Below, one piece after another: positions 17,656-27,282 of a stretch of 64,000 nucleotides of DNA. This stretch comes from Dyadobacter sp. LHD-138 (lineage in GTDB: Bacteria > Bacteroidota > Bacteroidia > Cytophagales > Spirosomataceae): contig NZ_JAVFVU010000040.1 in the NCBI RefSeq assembly GCF_030929615.1, forward strand, positions 1 through 64,000. The letters run 5' to 3'. The notes beneath the pieces are model-generated. The model did not search any database, was not told the origin of the DNA, and saw only the letters and a list, made by a program, of their open reading frames with translations. Position 1 is the first letter of the stretch; every line of letters begins with the position of its first letter. The position numbers were made by a program, and so were the translations under genes.

Positions 17656-18795
17656 ATGTTTCGTTACGCCAATTTTTTCCAGCGATTACTTTTATCCGTT
17701 TGTATTTTTATCGGTGCCGCTTCGATATCTTTTGCGCAGCAAGGTGGTGCCGTGGTGCTTTCAGGGAAAGTTACGGATGGGAAAACGGGGAAGCCGCTGC
17801 CCTTTGCCAATGTATTTGTCAATAACTCGACGATCGGAACCAATGCCGATGAAAATGGGAATTACAAATTATCAGGGTTGACGATTGGTACGATCGAGAT
17901 GGCCGTATCGTTTTTGGGGTATGAGACAGTCAAGCAAACGTTGAGATTTGAACAGCCGGGCGCAAAAACCGTGCATTTCAAACTTATCGAAGGGATGCAG
18001 CTGACGGGTGTTACGATTTATTCCAAAAAGAATAAGAAACGTGAGAAACATCTGGCGATCATAACGAGGGAGTTGCTCGGGAAAACGCCTTTTTCAAAAC
18101 AATGCAGGATTCTGAACCCGGAAGTGTTGCGGATTTCTCTCGATGACAACGGACATTTGAGCGCGCAAACCTCCGCTCCGCTGATCATTGAAAACAATGC
18201 GCTGGGTTATAAAATACATCAGGATCTGGATGATTTCGATTATTATCAGGGAAGAGTTTTATACGGCGGAAGTACGCGTTTTGAAATGCTGACACCCAAA
18301 GACAGTATTCAGAAAAAACAATGGCGGACTAACCAGAAAATCGCGTATCAGGGCTCATTAAAACATTTGCTTGCCAGCATGGTTGCAGATAGTTTGCAGG
18401 AAGAAGGATTTAAGGTTTATCAGGAAATTCCGGATTCGATGCGGATGTTCAGGTCAGTCAGAAGTATGAATGGCTACAACAGCATTGCCAATAACGTGCA
18501 TAACAGAATAGAGCCGATCCTTGGAAACCGGCTGATTCGTCCGGGTGAGTTGATGACGGAAAGACTGGTTTTTTCCAGAACAATGCTGGAAGTTTTTTAC
18601 ATGAAAAAACGGGGGAGTTCGCCTTATTCGGACATGCCTTATGTGTATACCCAGTTAAAATTCCCGCAGGGTTATTGCGTGATCACGCCGCAAGGCTGGG
18701 TTGTGATGCCCATGGGCTTCGAAATCGCGGGATATCTGGGCAATGACCGGTACTCCTCATTGCTGCCGGCTGACTGGAAAAGAGGGGATTTTTAG
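17656..18795 (+). CDS. Secreted protein with carboxypeptidase-like regulatory domain
   Basis: This 379-residue protein has a signal peptide ending at SISFAQQ (about residue 29), then a carboxypeptidase-D regulatory-like beta-sandwich (about 32-115, LSGKVTDGKTGKPLPFANVFVNN). Most of the rest is a conserved-looking part with no family I recognise. The N-terminal domain is like that of TonB receptors, but there is no plug or barrel. It probably sits in the periplasm or at the outer membrane. It stands alone behind its own -7 element and meets the FG-GAP lipoprotein gene convergently. Confidence 0.75.
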   Translation: MFRYANFFQRLLLSVCIFIGAASISFAQQGGAVVLSGKVTDGKTGKPLPFANVFVNNSTIGTNADENGNYKLSGLTIGTIEMAVSFLGYETVKQTLRFEQPGAKTVHFKLIEGMQLTGVTIYSKKNKKREKHLAIITRELLGKTPFSKQCRILNPEVLRISLDDNGHLSAQTSAPLIIENNALGYKIHQDLDDFDYYQGRVLYGGSTRFEMLTPKDSIQKKQWRTNQKIAYQGSLKHLLASMVADSLQEEGFKVYQEIPDSMRMFRSVRSMNGYNSIANNVHNRIEPILGNRLIRPGELMTERLVFSRTMLEVFYMKKRGSSPYSDMPYVYTQLKFPQGYCVITPQGWVVMPMGFEIAGYLGNDRYSSLLPADWKRGDF

Positions 18796-18883
18796 TGGTT
18801 AGTGAACAAAGGACGTCAAGTTTTGAAAACGGGGACGCCCAGTCTTGACTTTTCTCTCTCCCGCATACGCTCAGACTTAACCA

Positions 18884-20431
18884 TTATTTACCGTTTTTCA
18901 GGACCAGGAACGGCAGCGATAGACCCCAGTTCGGCTTAAAATTATCCTGATTTAAAAAGCCCTTGGCGTAATTTCCTAACACGATATCGAGATCCCCGTC
19001 CCCGTCCAGATCATTCGCATCCATGCAAATCCAGCGTCCGTGTTGACTAACCGGAATGGCATGGGGTATGAAGTCGGGGAATGGTTTCGTATTTTTTTGC
19101 TCAAAATAGAGGAAACCCTCAGGTGCATTTTTTTCAAAATCAGCAAAAAAAGCGATGGCCGCGAGGTCGATATCGCCGTCGAGATCAAAGTCCTTTGCGA
19201 TAACCTTGGTGGCGCCGTTGATAGGGTAGAAGAACGTTTTTTCAAACCGAGACGCGTCGCCATTCAAATCTCCTTTGTTCAGGAAAATATACAACCCATG
19301 GTATGGTTTTAAAATTCTGGAATAATCGCTGTTGTCACCTGCGGTGTACACAATGTCCGGTTTGCCATCCTTGTTTACGTCCACCCATTGAAAACTGCTT
19401 GATCCGTAAACCGGTGGAAAACGAAGTATATTTTTTGTTTCAAATCCGCCTTTTTTGTTATTCAGAAATAACCAGATTCCTTCATCCGCATGCGCAAATA
19501 AAGCCATAATATCCGGCCATCCATCTTTGTTGAAATCGCCTGCAATGGCTTGCGTAGCTCCGGCGACTTCTCTCACAGGTATTTTTTCAAAGGTTTTGTC
19601 CGGCAATTGTTTGATCAGGTAAAGCCCGCCTTTGTTATGACCGAAACTGCAAACCACGTAGTCAGTCAGCCCATCGTTATTAAAATCACCGGTTGCAGTT
19701 TGTATAGGCCGGATGAGACCGGAAGCTATGGGTTGATTTTGAATTTCGTTCTTTTGATTTTTAGCCAATGATAGTATTGCTCCGCCAGGCAGGTCAACCG
19801 CTTTCATTTCACCGATTGACGTGATGATGTTGTGTGTGTCTGAAAAATGGATAGCTACGGCTGGTGACGGAAGTTTTGCAGCAACGGACGACTTAAAACT
19901 CTTATCCCATTTAAGCAGATCTGGATTTTCAGCACTGCTTGTGTATAGGTGATGATCGGTTTTGTTGATAGCAAGGAGCGTAGTTGTGGCAATAAAGGTT
20001 GTGTCTTTTGGAGGTGTTTTTAATGAAAATATTGCCCAGTCATGAAGCGGTTTTACCGGGACAACCGTTTGAGAAAGACTAGTAGGAGCGAGAGAATCGT
20101 AAAAGGCAACGATTTTTAGCCAGTCGCTTTGTGAAATCGCTGATCGCTCGTTTTGGAAATAGTGGTTATTTTGCCAGACTTCCAGGCCCAGTTGTTTGGC
20201 CATAGCCGGTAAAACCTGATTTTTCCAGGTTTCCTTGTCAAGCAGTTCTGGTGCCACAGGCAAATGGCAAGTGCTGCAATATTTGGCAGCCAGTTTTTGT
20301 CCTTCCGCCAGTTCTCCGGTTAATTCACTTTGTCCGTTTTTGATTTTCGAATGGCAGCCAATGAAAAAAACGCAGCCAATAATTGTAAAGAATATCCCGA
20401 TGAATTGAAAAAGTGGGTTTTTCGGGTGCAT
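18884..20431 (-). CDS. Lipoprotein with haem c site and FG-GAP (VCBS) repeats
   Basis: This 515-residue lipoprotein has a signal peptide with lipobox FFIGC (Cys26), a single c-type haem motif CSTCH (Cys52, Cys55, His56), and at least five calcium-binding FG-GAP repeats of the DxNxDGxxD type (GDFNNDGLTD, GDFNKDGWPD, VDVNKDGKPD, KDFDLDGDID, NDLDGDGDLD), suggesting a beta-propeller. A redox or electron-transfer role at the outer membrane is likely; the substrate is unknown. The ATG at 20431 is preferred to a TTG at 20461 because it opens the signal peptide. It lies downstream of an ECF/FecR-SusC-SusD cluster on the same strand. A degraded relative lies at 28090-28648. Confidence 0.85.
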   Translation of the reverse strand: MHPKNPLFQFIGIFFTIIGCVFFIGCHSKIKNGQSELTGELAEGQKLAAKYCSTCHLPVAPELLDKETWKNQVLPAMAKQLGLEVWQNNHYFQNERSAISQSDWLKIVAFYDSLAPTSLSQTVVPVKPLHDWAIFSLKTPPKDTTFIATTTLLAINKTDHHLYTSSAENPDLLKWDKSFKSSVAAKLPSPAVAIHFSDTHNIITSIGEMKAVDLPGGAILSLAKNQKNEIQNQPIASGLIRPIQTATGDFNNDGLTDYVVCSFGHNKGGLYLIKQLPDKTFEKIPVREVAGATQAIAGDFNKDGWPDIMALFAHADEGIWLFLNNKKGGFETKNILRFPPVYGSSSFQWVDVNKDGKPDIVYTAGDNSDYSRILKPYHGLYIFLNKGDLNGDASRFEKTFFYPINGATKVIAKDFDLDGDIDLAAIAFFADFEKNAPEGFLYFEQKNTKPFPDFIPHAIPVSQHGRWICMDANDLDGDGDLDIVLGNYAKGFLNQDNFKPNWGLSLPFLVLKNGK

Positions 20432-20460
20432 AACTTGGATTGTTTTGTCAATGATAAACA

Positions 20461-20490
20461 AAAAGAGGCAGTCGTGAAACTGCCTCTTTT
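20461..20490. terminator. Symmetrical terminator after the second SusD gene
   Basis: A 12-bp perfect stem (20461-20472 with 20479-20490) around CGTGAA, A-rich before and T-rich after on each strand. On the minus strand it lies just past the susD stop and before the FG-GAP lipoprotein gene, so part of the transcription may stop here. Confidence 0.8.
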
Positions 20491-20507
20491 TTGCGGATTA
20501 TAGTTTG

Positions 20508-22286
20508 TTATTGATAGCCTGGATTTTGTTTCAATGATGAAACGCCGTTTCTGGTACTTAAATCAATCTGGTTTTGTGGGATCGGGAAGTATTCGTTTCT
20601 GTTTTTAAGAAACTTTCCGCCGCTGACATCAGGTGTGATTTTGCTTTCGAAAGTCACATAAGCATTCAGTGTTTGCTCAGCAACCCCCCAGCGTGATAAG
20701 TCGAAGAAGCGGTGACCTTCCATGGCAAGCTCAATTTTGCGCTCAAAATAAATGGCTTTAAGCGCTCCGTCTTTACCCTTTGCAGCAAAAGCCCCCGCTG
20801 GATAGGCTGCAATTTTGTAGTTGCTGGCCGGTGTTTTTGTGTACCCGCCCATTGGTTTTGCAGGATCTGCATAGGTATAAACCCAGCTCTCTGGTTTGGC
20901 AGCGCGTGCACGCACCTTGTTTACATGTTCCTGTGCTTTTTCAAGACTTCCAGCCTGTGCTTCTGCTTCCGCCGCCATTAACAAAACATCGGCAAAACGG
21001 ATAACCTGTACGTTGATCGCGGTTCCGGGAGCCCATGAGTGCTGATCAGAATATTTGTCCTGCGTTGCCTGATAGTACATATTTTTCTTTGGAGAATAGG
21101 GGCCCGCATAACCCTGGTCACGAATCCATGCCTGGCCCGGGTGATTTCCCCAGTCAAGGAACGGAATTCCGCGGCGTCCAACTGTCCAGTCAATACGAGG
21201 ATCCAGCGCTACCGTGCCATCCGGCGTGTAAGCCGCATCAGACTTGATACCCATGTCATTCTTCACAGTTGAAGCATTGTAATTATCAACCAAAGGAAGG
21301 CCGTTTGCGTCAGTCTGGAAGGAATTGGCCAGGTCTAAGCTTGGCTGATAAAACCCGCAGCAACGAAAAGGAGAGTTGTACGGGAAATTCAGCATGCCTC
21401 CGGTGTTGGCGTTGTCGATCGTATTGGTTCCGTCATTGGCGGCCATCTGAATCGCAAAAACCGATTCTGCCATGTTTTTCTTGGCAGCATCAAAATTGTC
21501 CTGGTATTGCGGCATCAGGTCATATTTAAGCCCGTTGCTGGTAACACCAGCGTTGATTACCTGATCAAAAATTCCTTTGGCTTCCGTGAATTTTTTCTCA
21601 TACAGATAAGTTTTGCCCAAATAAGCCGCAGCGGCCCATTTGTTTACCCTTCCGATCTCCGACTGTGTTGCCGGAAGATTGTCCATGGCAAATTTAAAAT
21701 CGGCTTCAATATTTGGCCATATATCGGCATCATTCTTAACTGCTGAGGGATCCACGGTTGTTTCATCAACCCAGGGCACCATGTTGAACATCTTTTTCAG
21801 CTCTGAATAATAATGTCCGCGCAAGAAACGGGCCTCTGCGGTAAAGCTGCTTTTTTCCGCGTCCGTCATGCCGGATGTAACAAGCGGAATCAATTTAAGG
21901 ACGGTATTAGTACGGTTGATGCCCTCGTAAGCGGCTTTCCACTTGCTATTGAAAAAGCCGTTGCTTGGTCCGGCACTGTAAATCATAATGGAGTTAATAC
22001 CCGGCTGATCCGCGCCATCACTGCCTTTTTTAGCATCGCCACCGGCAATACTTCCATAGATCCAGTTGTCCGCAGCAGCGTCCCAGGCACTGGCTGCGCC
22101 TACGCCATTTCCGTCCAAAGCAGCATATGCGCCAATTAAGAGGTTATTTACACCTGCTTTTGTCGTCAGCTGAGCATCGCTCAATGCGCCCAATGCGGGT
22201 TTGTCTAAAAAGCTGTCCTGGCAAGCGTATGAAAGCAATCCGAAAGCAACAACCAGGGCTATTTTTGAAAATCTTAATTTTTTCAT
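20508..22286 (-). CDS. SusD/RagB-family surface lipoprotein
   Basis: This 592-residue lipoprotein has a lipobox LSYAC (Cys22) and the classical RagB/SusD features: DKPALGALSDAQL near the N-terminus, EARFLRGHYYSELKKMFNMVPWVDE (about residues 150-175), RFADVLLMAAEAEAQAG and, near the C-terminus, ERKIELAMEGHRFFDLSRWG. It forms the lid of the SusC partner, whose gene ends 26 bases before its start. It belongs to the classical SusD type, unlike the other two SusD proteins in this window. Confidence 0.95.
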   Translation of the reverse strand: MKKLRFSKIALVVAFGLLSYACQDSFLDKPALGALSDAQLTTKAGVNNLLIGAYAALDGNGVGAASAWDAAADNWIYGSIAGGDAKKGSDGADQPGINSIMIYSAGPSNGFFNSKWKAAYEGINRTNTVLKLIPLVTSGMTDAEKSSFTAEARFLRGHYYSELKKMFNMVPWVDETTVDPSAVKNDADIWPNIEADFKFAMDNLPATQSEIGRVNKWAAAAYLGKTYLYEKKFTEAKGIFDQVINAGVTSNGLKYDLMPQYQDNFDAAKKNMAESVFAIQMAANDGTNTIDNANTGGMLNFPYNSPFRCCGFYQPSLDLANSFQTDANGLPLVDNYNASTVKNDMGIKSDAAYTPDGTVALDPRIDWTVGRRGIPFLDWGNHPGQAWIRDQGYAGPYSPKKNMYYQATQDKYSDQHSWAPGTAINVQVIRFADVLLMAAEAEAQAGSLEKAQEHVNKVRARAAKPESWVYTYADPAKPMGGYTKTPASNYKIAAYPAGAFAAKGKDGALKAIYFERKIELAMEGHRFFDLSRWGVAEQTLNAYVTFESKITPDVSGGKFLKNRNEYFPIPQNQIDLSTRNGVSSLKQNPGYQ

Positions 22287-22312
22287 CTTTTTTCTGTTTA
22301 AGGATACAGTAA

Positions 22313-25300
22313 TTAGAATGTCAGGTTCAAACCGATCAGGAATTGGCGTGTGTTAGGGTAAACACCTTCATCAAGGCCAAAAGCCGTGGAGCCGTTAACT
22401 TGGCTTTGTCCAACTTCAGGATCCGGACCGGAGTACTTAGTGATCGTAAACAGGTTAGCGGTTTGTACATAAACACGTAGTCTTTCGATTTTCAAGCTTT
22501 GTGTCAAACTTTTTGGTAATGTATAACCCAGCTGCGCGTTCTTCGCACGCAGGTAAGATCCTTTTTCTACATAGTAAGAGTTCGGCACGTTGGTAGTACT
22601 GAAAGAGCCTGTGTTTTCCTGAATCGGAGCAGTAGCGTTCATGTGATCGGGTCTCCATGAATCATACAACGCCGTATTGCTTTTTGCTCCCTGGAAGTTG
22701 GTGTAGAAGTCATTCCACCATTTCAGGTTGTTCCAGATTTCATTACCCTGTACACCGTAGAAGAAAATACCAAAATCGAAGTTTTTATAGTTACCTCCGA
22801 TATTCAAGCCATAGCTGAATTTTGGACTAGGATTTCCAAGGAAAGTCCGGTCATCGGCGGTGATCATCCCATCACCATTGATGTCTGCATAACGGAAACG
22901 ACCTACTTTTACTTCGTTTTGATACACGGCATTCGGATTGCCTGATTTTTCGATGGCACCTGTGTTAGCCTTATCAATTTCCTGTTGAGAATTCCAGAAG
23001 CCATCGATTTGATAACCAAAGAACTGGCCGATCGAATGACCAATTGCATTACGAATGATATTACTTCCATTAAATCTGCGGCCTTCCTGTTCAAAGTAAG
23101 TGGCACCGTCCGTGACTTTTTTTATCTCGTTGTTGTAAGTCGTCAAGGTAGCCGTTGCATTCAGCTTGAAATCCTTGGTAATATTCTTTTCAGCATAAAT
23201 GGACATATCAATACCTTTATTTGACATTTTCCCAAGGTTCACAGCAGGTGGTGATCCCTGGCCGACAGTAGCGGCGAGGTCAGGAGAGAAAAGCAGGTCA
23301 TTGATATTTTTTTGGTAGTAGTCAACGGTAAGCTCCACAGCACCGTTAAACAAGGTCGCATCGATACCGATGTTTGAGTTGATGTTACTCTCCCACTTAG
23401 CCTTCGGGTTCCCTACCCGGGTTCTCTGGAATCCTTGCACGGTGCTGTTTCCTGTTCCTTTGATATCATAGAAGGAATGACTTCTGTTTAATCCATAAGT
23501 CGTGAAGGCATTGGATGGGTTTACGTTAAACTGGTTTCCCATCACACCATAACCTCCGCGAATTTTCAAATCCGTGATCCATTCCACACCTTTCATGAAG
23601 TTTTCCTCTTTAATTCTCCATCCTGCACTGATAGCCGGGAACCAAGCAAACTGATTCGTAAAGCGGGAAGAACCATCACGACGGATGGTACCGCTTAGCA
23701 AGTAACGGTCTTTGAAATTGTAATCAATCCTTCCGATGTAAGAGAATAAGGCGTCAGCGTATTTGGCGCTGTAGTTGGTAGGTGTACCTGATCCCGTAGA
23801 AAGAATCGTATAGTTCGGGTCAAAAGAGAAATAGCTTTGCGAAGTACCACCCACTTCCCGTCCGGAGTTGCTGTATGCTTCAGTTCCCGCAAGTACCTTT
23901 ATGGTATGTGTATCATTAAAGGTGTGTTCATAGGTTGCGGTGTTTGTCCAGGTCCAGTTGAAGCCCGTATTGGTGAATTCCGTGTAAGAGTTTGTCGTTG
24001 TATTTTCGGCATTCTCCCACTCCGGATAACTGAAAGAATTTCCTCTTTGTGAGTAATAGCTACCCCCAAAGTTGGAACGTACTACAAGATCCTTAAAGAG
24101 ATCAACTTCGGCAAACATATTTCCAAATACGCTATTACCCAGTCCTTGGTTATTGCGCGCACGGTCACGAATGGCTACCGGGTTTTTAGCATTTCCCAAG
24201 CCACTTCCAAAAGAGCCCGCATAATTCCCCTGTACATCGTAAACCGGAATAATCGGCTGCATACGAAAGGCCATACCGATACCGCCGCCTTCTGTAAGAA
24301 TATCTGTTCTTGGGTTATCAACCAGCGACAGTGCAATATTTTCACCTACGCGGATATGTTTGTTCACATTGTACAGGCTGTTGGCACGAACAGTATATCT
24401 TTTCAGATAGGTGTTCATCAGGTTTCCCTGTTGGTTGAAATGGTTGAACGAAAACATGTAACTTCCGCCTGTTCCGCCACCGCTAACCGAAAGGTTATGA
24501 CTCTGGATCGGTGCATTACTGAATACTTCATGGAACCAGTCTGTACCTTGCTTGTTTGCTTTTACGATACGGTAAAAGGAATCCATATCGGCTTTGTCGG
24601 TATAGTTCGGGTTGACATAATATTTTGACATATCCACCGAGCCTTCTTTCATACCGGTCGGTACGATGTAATCAGGCAAAACCGGTGTAGCACCGTTTCC
24701 ATATTGCGGATCATTAATCGTAACACCGGAGTTTTTAAGCGCAAGGAATTTTAAGTCAGCCATTCCCTGTGAGGATAGAATGTCATACACATTTCCCTTC
24801 TTAACCGTTTGCGTACCATAGTACATATCGTAGCTTATCTTCACTTTTCCGGTCCCGCGTTTGGTTGTAATCACCACCACACCATTCGAGGCACGCGAAC
24901 CGTAAATCGACGCCGAACCTGCGTCTTTCAAAACCTGCATGGTCTCAACGTCATTCGGGTTAAGGTTGTTGATGTCTTGTGTTGGAACACCGTCGACCAC
25001 GTAAAGAGGGGTGTTATTACCATAAGAATTAATACCACGGATACGAACCTGGGGTGCTTGCCCCGGTTGGCCGGATGTAAGGACGGTCACACCGGATGCA
25101 CGTCCCTGCAACTGGTTAGTAAGGTTGGAGTTAGCCTGCTCGGTTAGCTCTGCTACTTTCACAACGGATACGGCACCCGTCAAATCCTTTTTTCTGGCCG
25201 TACCATAACCTACCACGACTACTTCACTCAACAGTTTTTCATCCGTTGTAAGTGTTACGTTTGCAGAAGACTGGCTTGCAGAAACTACAACATCTTTCGA

Positions 25301-25882
25301 AATGAAACCTACAAAGCTGAAAGTCAGCGTTACATTTCCTTCTGGTACATCGATTTTATAGTTTCCGTCCGCGCCGGTATTGGCTCCGCGCGAGGTTCCT
25401 TTAACTATAACCGAAACCCCGGGAAGACCTGAACCTCCGGCATCAGAAACAATTCCTGAAATGGTGCGGTCAATGGTCTGGTTTTTGAATTTCTGAGGTT
25501 CGAGATTCTCCGTTTCCAGCTTGATCCGTTTCAAAACAATTTGTTTTCCTGAAACTTCATAAGACAGATTAAGCGGATTCAGAATTATTTTCAATGCCTC
25601 ACCCAGCTGCTGCTGCTGAAGATTGACGGATATTTTTCGCTCCGTTTTGATAAGACTTGAACTGTACAGGAATTTTACTTTTGCCTGTTCTTCGATCGTA
25701 GTCAGTACTTTACGTACATCCTGATTCTGCATTTGAATTGTAACACGGTTGTTCAACACCTCCTGCGCTTCGCTGACGCGTGCCATGGAAATGGTTGACA
25801 GCAGTGCTGCAATGATAAGCTGCGCACAACTGAATCTCATAATGATCTGCCAATGAGCATAGTTAGGATACATTTTTTTCAT
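22313..25882 (-). CDS. SusC/RagA-family TonB receptor with STN signalling domain
   Basis: This 1189-residue receptor has a signal peptide (about 1-40), a secretin/TonB short N-terminal (STN) domain (about 45-120, VTIQMQNQDVRKVLTTIEEQ), a carboxypeptidase-like domain (about 140-215), a plug with LSEVVVVGYGTARKKDLTGAVSVV and SIYGSRASNGVVVITTKRG, and a long beta-barrel. The STN domain in FecA-type receptors contacts an anti-sigma factor; a FecR gene lies 208 bases upstream and an ECF sigma gene before it. Thus substrate binding should switch on its own operon. It is followed by the SusD gene. Confidence 0.95.
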   Translation of the reverse strand: MKKMYPNYAHWQIIMRFSCAQLIIAALLSTISMARVSEAQEVLNNRVTIQMQNQDVRKVLTTIEEQAKVKFLYSSSLIKTERKISVNLQQQQLGEALKIILNPLNLSYEVSGKQIVLKRIKLETENLEPQKFKNQTIDRTISGIVSDAGGSGLPGVSVIVKGTSRGANTGADGNYKIDVPEGNVTLTFSFVGFISKDVVVSASQSSANVTLTTDEKLLSEVVVVGYGTARKKDLTGAVSVVKVAELTEQANSNLTNQLQGRASGVTVLTSGQPGQAPQVRIRGINSYGNNTPLYVVDGVPTQDINNLNPNDVETMQVLKDAGSASIYGSRASNGVVVITTKRGTGKVKISYDMYYGTQTVKKGNVYDILSSQGMADLKFLALKNSGVTINDPQYGNGATPVLPDYIVPTGMKEGSVDMSKYYVNPNYTDKADMDSFYRIVKANKQGTDWFHEVFSNAPIQSHNLSVSGGGTGGSYMFSFNHFNQQGNLMNTYLKRYTVRANSLYNVNKHIRVGENIALSLVDNPRTDILTEGGGIGMAFRMQPIIPVYDVQGNYAGSFGSGLGNAKNPVAIRDRARNNQGLGNSVFGNMFAEVDLFKDLVVRSNFGGSYYSQRGNSFSYPEWENAENTTTNSYTEFTNTGFNWTWTNTATYEHTFNDTHTIKVLAGTEAYSNSGREVGGTSQSYFSFDPNYTILSTGSGTPTNYSAKYADALFSYIGRIDYNFKDRYLLSGTIRRDGSSRFTNQFAWFPAISAGWRIKEENFMKGVEWITDLKIRGGYGVMGNQFNVNPSNAFTTYGLNRSHSFYDIKGTGNSTVQGFQRTRVGNPKAKWESNINSNIGIDATLFNGAVELTVDYYQKNINDLLFSPDLAATVGQGSPPAVNLGKMSNKGIDMSIYAEKNITKDFKLNATATLTTYNNEIKKVTDGATYFEQEGRRFNGSNIIRNAIGHSIGQFFGYQIDGFWNSQQEIDKANTGAIEKSGNPNAVYQNEVKVGRFRYADINGDGMITADDRTFLGNPSPKFSYGLNIGGNYKNFDFGIFFYGVQGNEIWNNLKWWNDFYTNFQGAKSNTALYDSWRPDHMNATAPIQENTGSFSTTNVPNSYYVEKGSYLRAKNAQLGYTLPKSLTQSLKIERLRVYVQTANLFTITKYSGPDPEVGQSQVNGSTAFGLDEGVYPNTRQFLIGLNLTF

Positions 25883-25904
25883 AACTTTACTTTAAGTTTT
25901 GTTT

Positions 25905-26019
25905 AACATGGAAAAATGGACAAAACAAATCCTCCATCCGTTGAAAGCGGATGACATTCGTGTTGGGGATGATGGATCAGGTTGGTGATGGTGCAAACAT
26001 CATCAACCTTCTTTTTTTT
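25905..26019 (+). ncRNA. Candidate cis-antisense RNA in the susC leader
   Basis: On the plus strand, opposite the leader between fecR and susC, there is a near-consensus -7 element (TAAGTTTTG, 25893-25901), then a hairpin (CATCCG 25935-25940 with CGGATG 25948-25953), then a strong terminator (25979-26019). Together they could give an RNA of about 115 bases overlapping the susC 5' leader. Antisense RNAs at this position are known in Bacteroides glycan loci controlled by ECF sigma/anti-sigma pairs. No -33 element is clear, so the start point is a guess. Confidence 0.3.
25979..26019 (+). terminator. Strong plus-strand terminator with no plus-strand gene upstream
   Basis: A 12-bp stem (25979-25990 with 25998-26009, one G-T pair) and a 7-base loop are followed by TTC and eight T at 26012-26019. 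On the minus strand the same hairpin has a C-A mismatch and no T-run, so the structure is oriented for plus-strand transcription. The nearest plus-strand gene upstream ends at 18795. Confidence 0.65.
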
Positions 26020-26090
26020 AGTTAGGTCATAATACAGATTTGTAAAAAAGGGTTAATTGGTGAATATAAACTAAGGAATTAAAAGCACTG

Positions 26091-27194
26091 CTAATCCTGG
26101 TGACAGCCTCTGCCGCTAACGACTATGCGGGCGTCTACGACTTCAAATCTGGCCTCAATGCCTTTACAGATCAGGTCGATTTTTTCATAAAGATTTTCAT
26201 TTGAGAAAGAAGCCGTCAGCAGACAGCCACCGAATAACGCTTCATCATACACGATATCAATTCCATAGGTTTGTTCCAGATTTGCGAAAACCTGCGAAAC
26301 GGTGGCATCCTGAAATTTCAGCATGGGGGCGGGTAATACTGTGGACGGGATGATTTCAGGAAATTCCACCAGTGATTTTTTTATCCTGATCTCTTCTCTC
26401 GAAAACAAGACCTTTTGATTGGGTGTAATAATGACCCCGCCCAGCTGGGAATTCGTCCGGGTGCTTTCGGCGTCATGATCCATTCTGGTGTATACGGAGA
26501 CTTTTCCGGTTTTTACCTCAACCTCTACCTGCTGATGATTGTCGAAAGATTTAATTAGGAAACTTGTTCCCAGTACTTTGGTAATCAATTCATTGGAGTA
26601 TACAAAAAATGGAAGGTCGGGGTTTTTTGTGACACTGAAAAATGCCTGTCCGGAAAGATATACTTCCCGCCTGCCGTCTCTATTGAAATCTTTGCGGTAA
26701 CTGATGCTGCTGTTCGGGTGCAGTAAAACGGTGCTGCTGTCTGGCAGTGTCACCAGGTGAGGCCGCGATGTGTTGTTTGTTTTTTCAGTCAAAGGTGCGT
26801 CAACTGCGGATATGAGTTCCTGATACGAGACGCAGGTATTTCTTTTGCTGCCCACAAGCCAGCCTACCAACAGAACAAGCATAGCAGCGGTGGCAAATGA
26901 AATTGCCATCCAGTGTGATAAAATCCGGGAAGGCCGGGAACCGGTTTTGTCTTTATTCTCGTGAATCGTGAAAAGTATGTTTTCTATTTTTTCATCAGAA
27001 GGGAAATTTAGCTCCATATCGGCTTTGAGTTGCAAAAGGATAGACTTTGCACCCGCAATTATCTCCGATTTTTCTGGATACCTGATTGAAAATTCATTCC
27101 AGAAGGTTTCATTTTCAGGGCCGGGATTATATACCCATTCTTTGAAATATGCATCTTCAAGAAAGTCGGTTACCTCGTATTGGTAGTAACGCAT
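26091..27194 (-). CDS. FecR-family anti-sigma factor
   Basis: This 367-residue protein has a cytoplasmic N-terminal part (about 1-95), one transmembrane helix (about 98-118, MAISFATAAMLVLLVGWLVG), a periplasmic FecR domain (about 140-240, with HPNSSISYRKDF and REVYLSGQAFFSVTKN) and a C-terminal DUF4974/STN-like region (about 295-360). It should hold the adjacent ECF sigma factor and receive a signal from the STN domain of the SusC receptor encoded after it. Order, spacing and strand match the usual Bacteroidota sigma/anti-sigma/SusC arrangement. Confidence 0.94.
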   Translation of the reverse strand: MRYYQYEVTDFLEDAYFKEWVYNPGPENETFWNEFSIRYPEKSEIIAGAKSILLQLKADMELNFPSDEKIENILFTIHENKDKTGSRPSRILSHWMAISFATAAMLVLLVGWLVGSKRNTCVSYQELISAVDAPLTEKTNNTSRPHLVTLPDSSTVLLHPNSSISYRKDFNRDGRREVYLSGQAFFSVTKNPDLPFFVYSNELITKVLGTSFLIKSFDNHQQVEVEVKTGKVSVYTRMDHDAESTRTNSQLGGVIITPNQKVLFSREEIRIKKSLVEFPEIIPSTVLPAPMLKFQDATVSQVFANLEQTYGIDIVYDEALFGGCLLTASFSNENLYEKIDLICKGIEARFEVVDARIVVSGRGCHQD

Positions 27195-27282
27195 ATAGAT
27201 AGAACTATTCTGTGTAAAAATTAAACTTGTCCTTTATATAGCAAGAGGAACTATACGGATTGTTTAACTCACTTGGTTAGGA

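Noticed and set aside
18796-18883. GTCAAG and CTTGAC hairpin between two convergent genes
   Set aside because: The arms are short and the loop is long; too weak to call a terminator.
24146-24628. A 160-codon plus-strand frame opposite the STN-SusC gene
   Set aside because: Shadow of the receptor gene; its composition (many His, Arg, Ile) is typical of antisense frames here.
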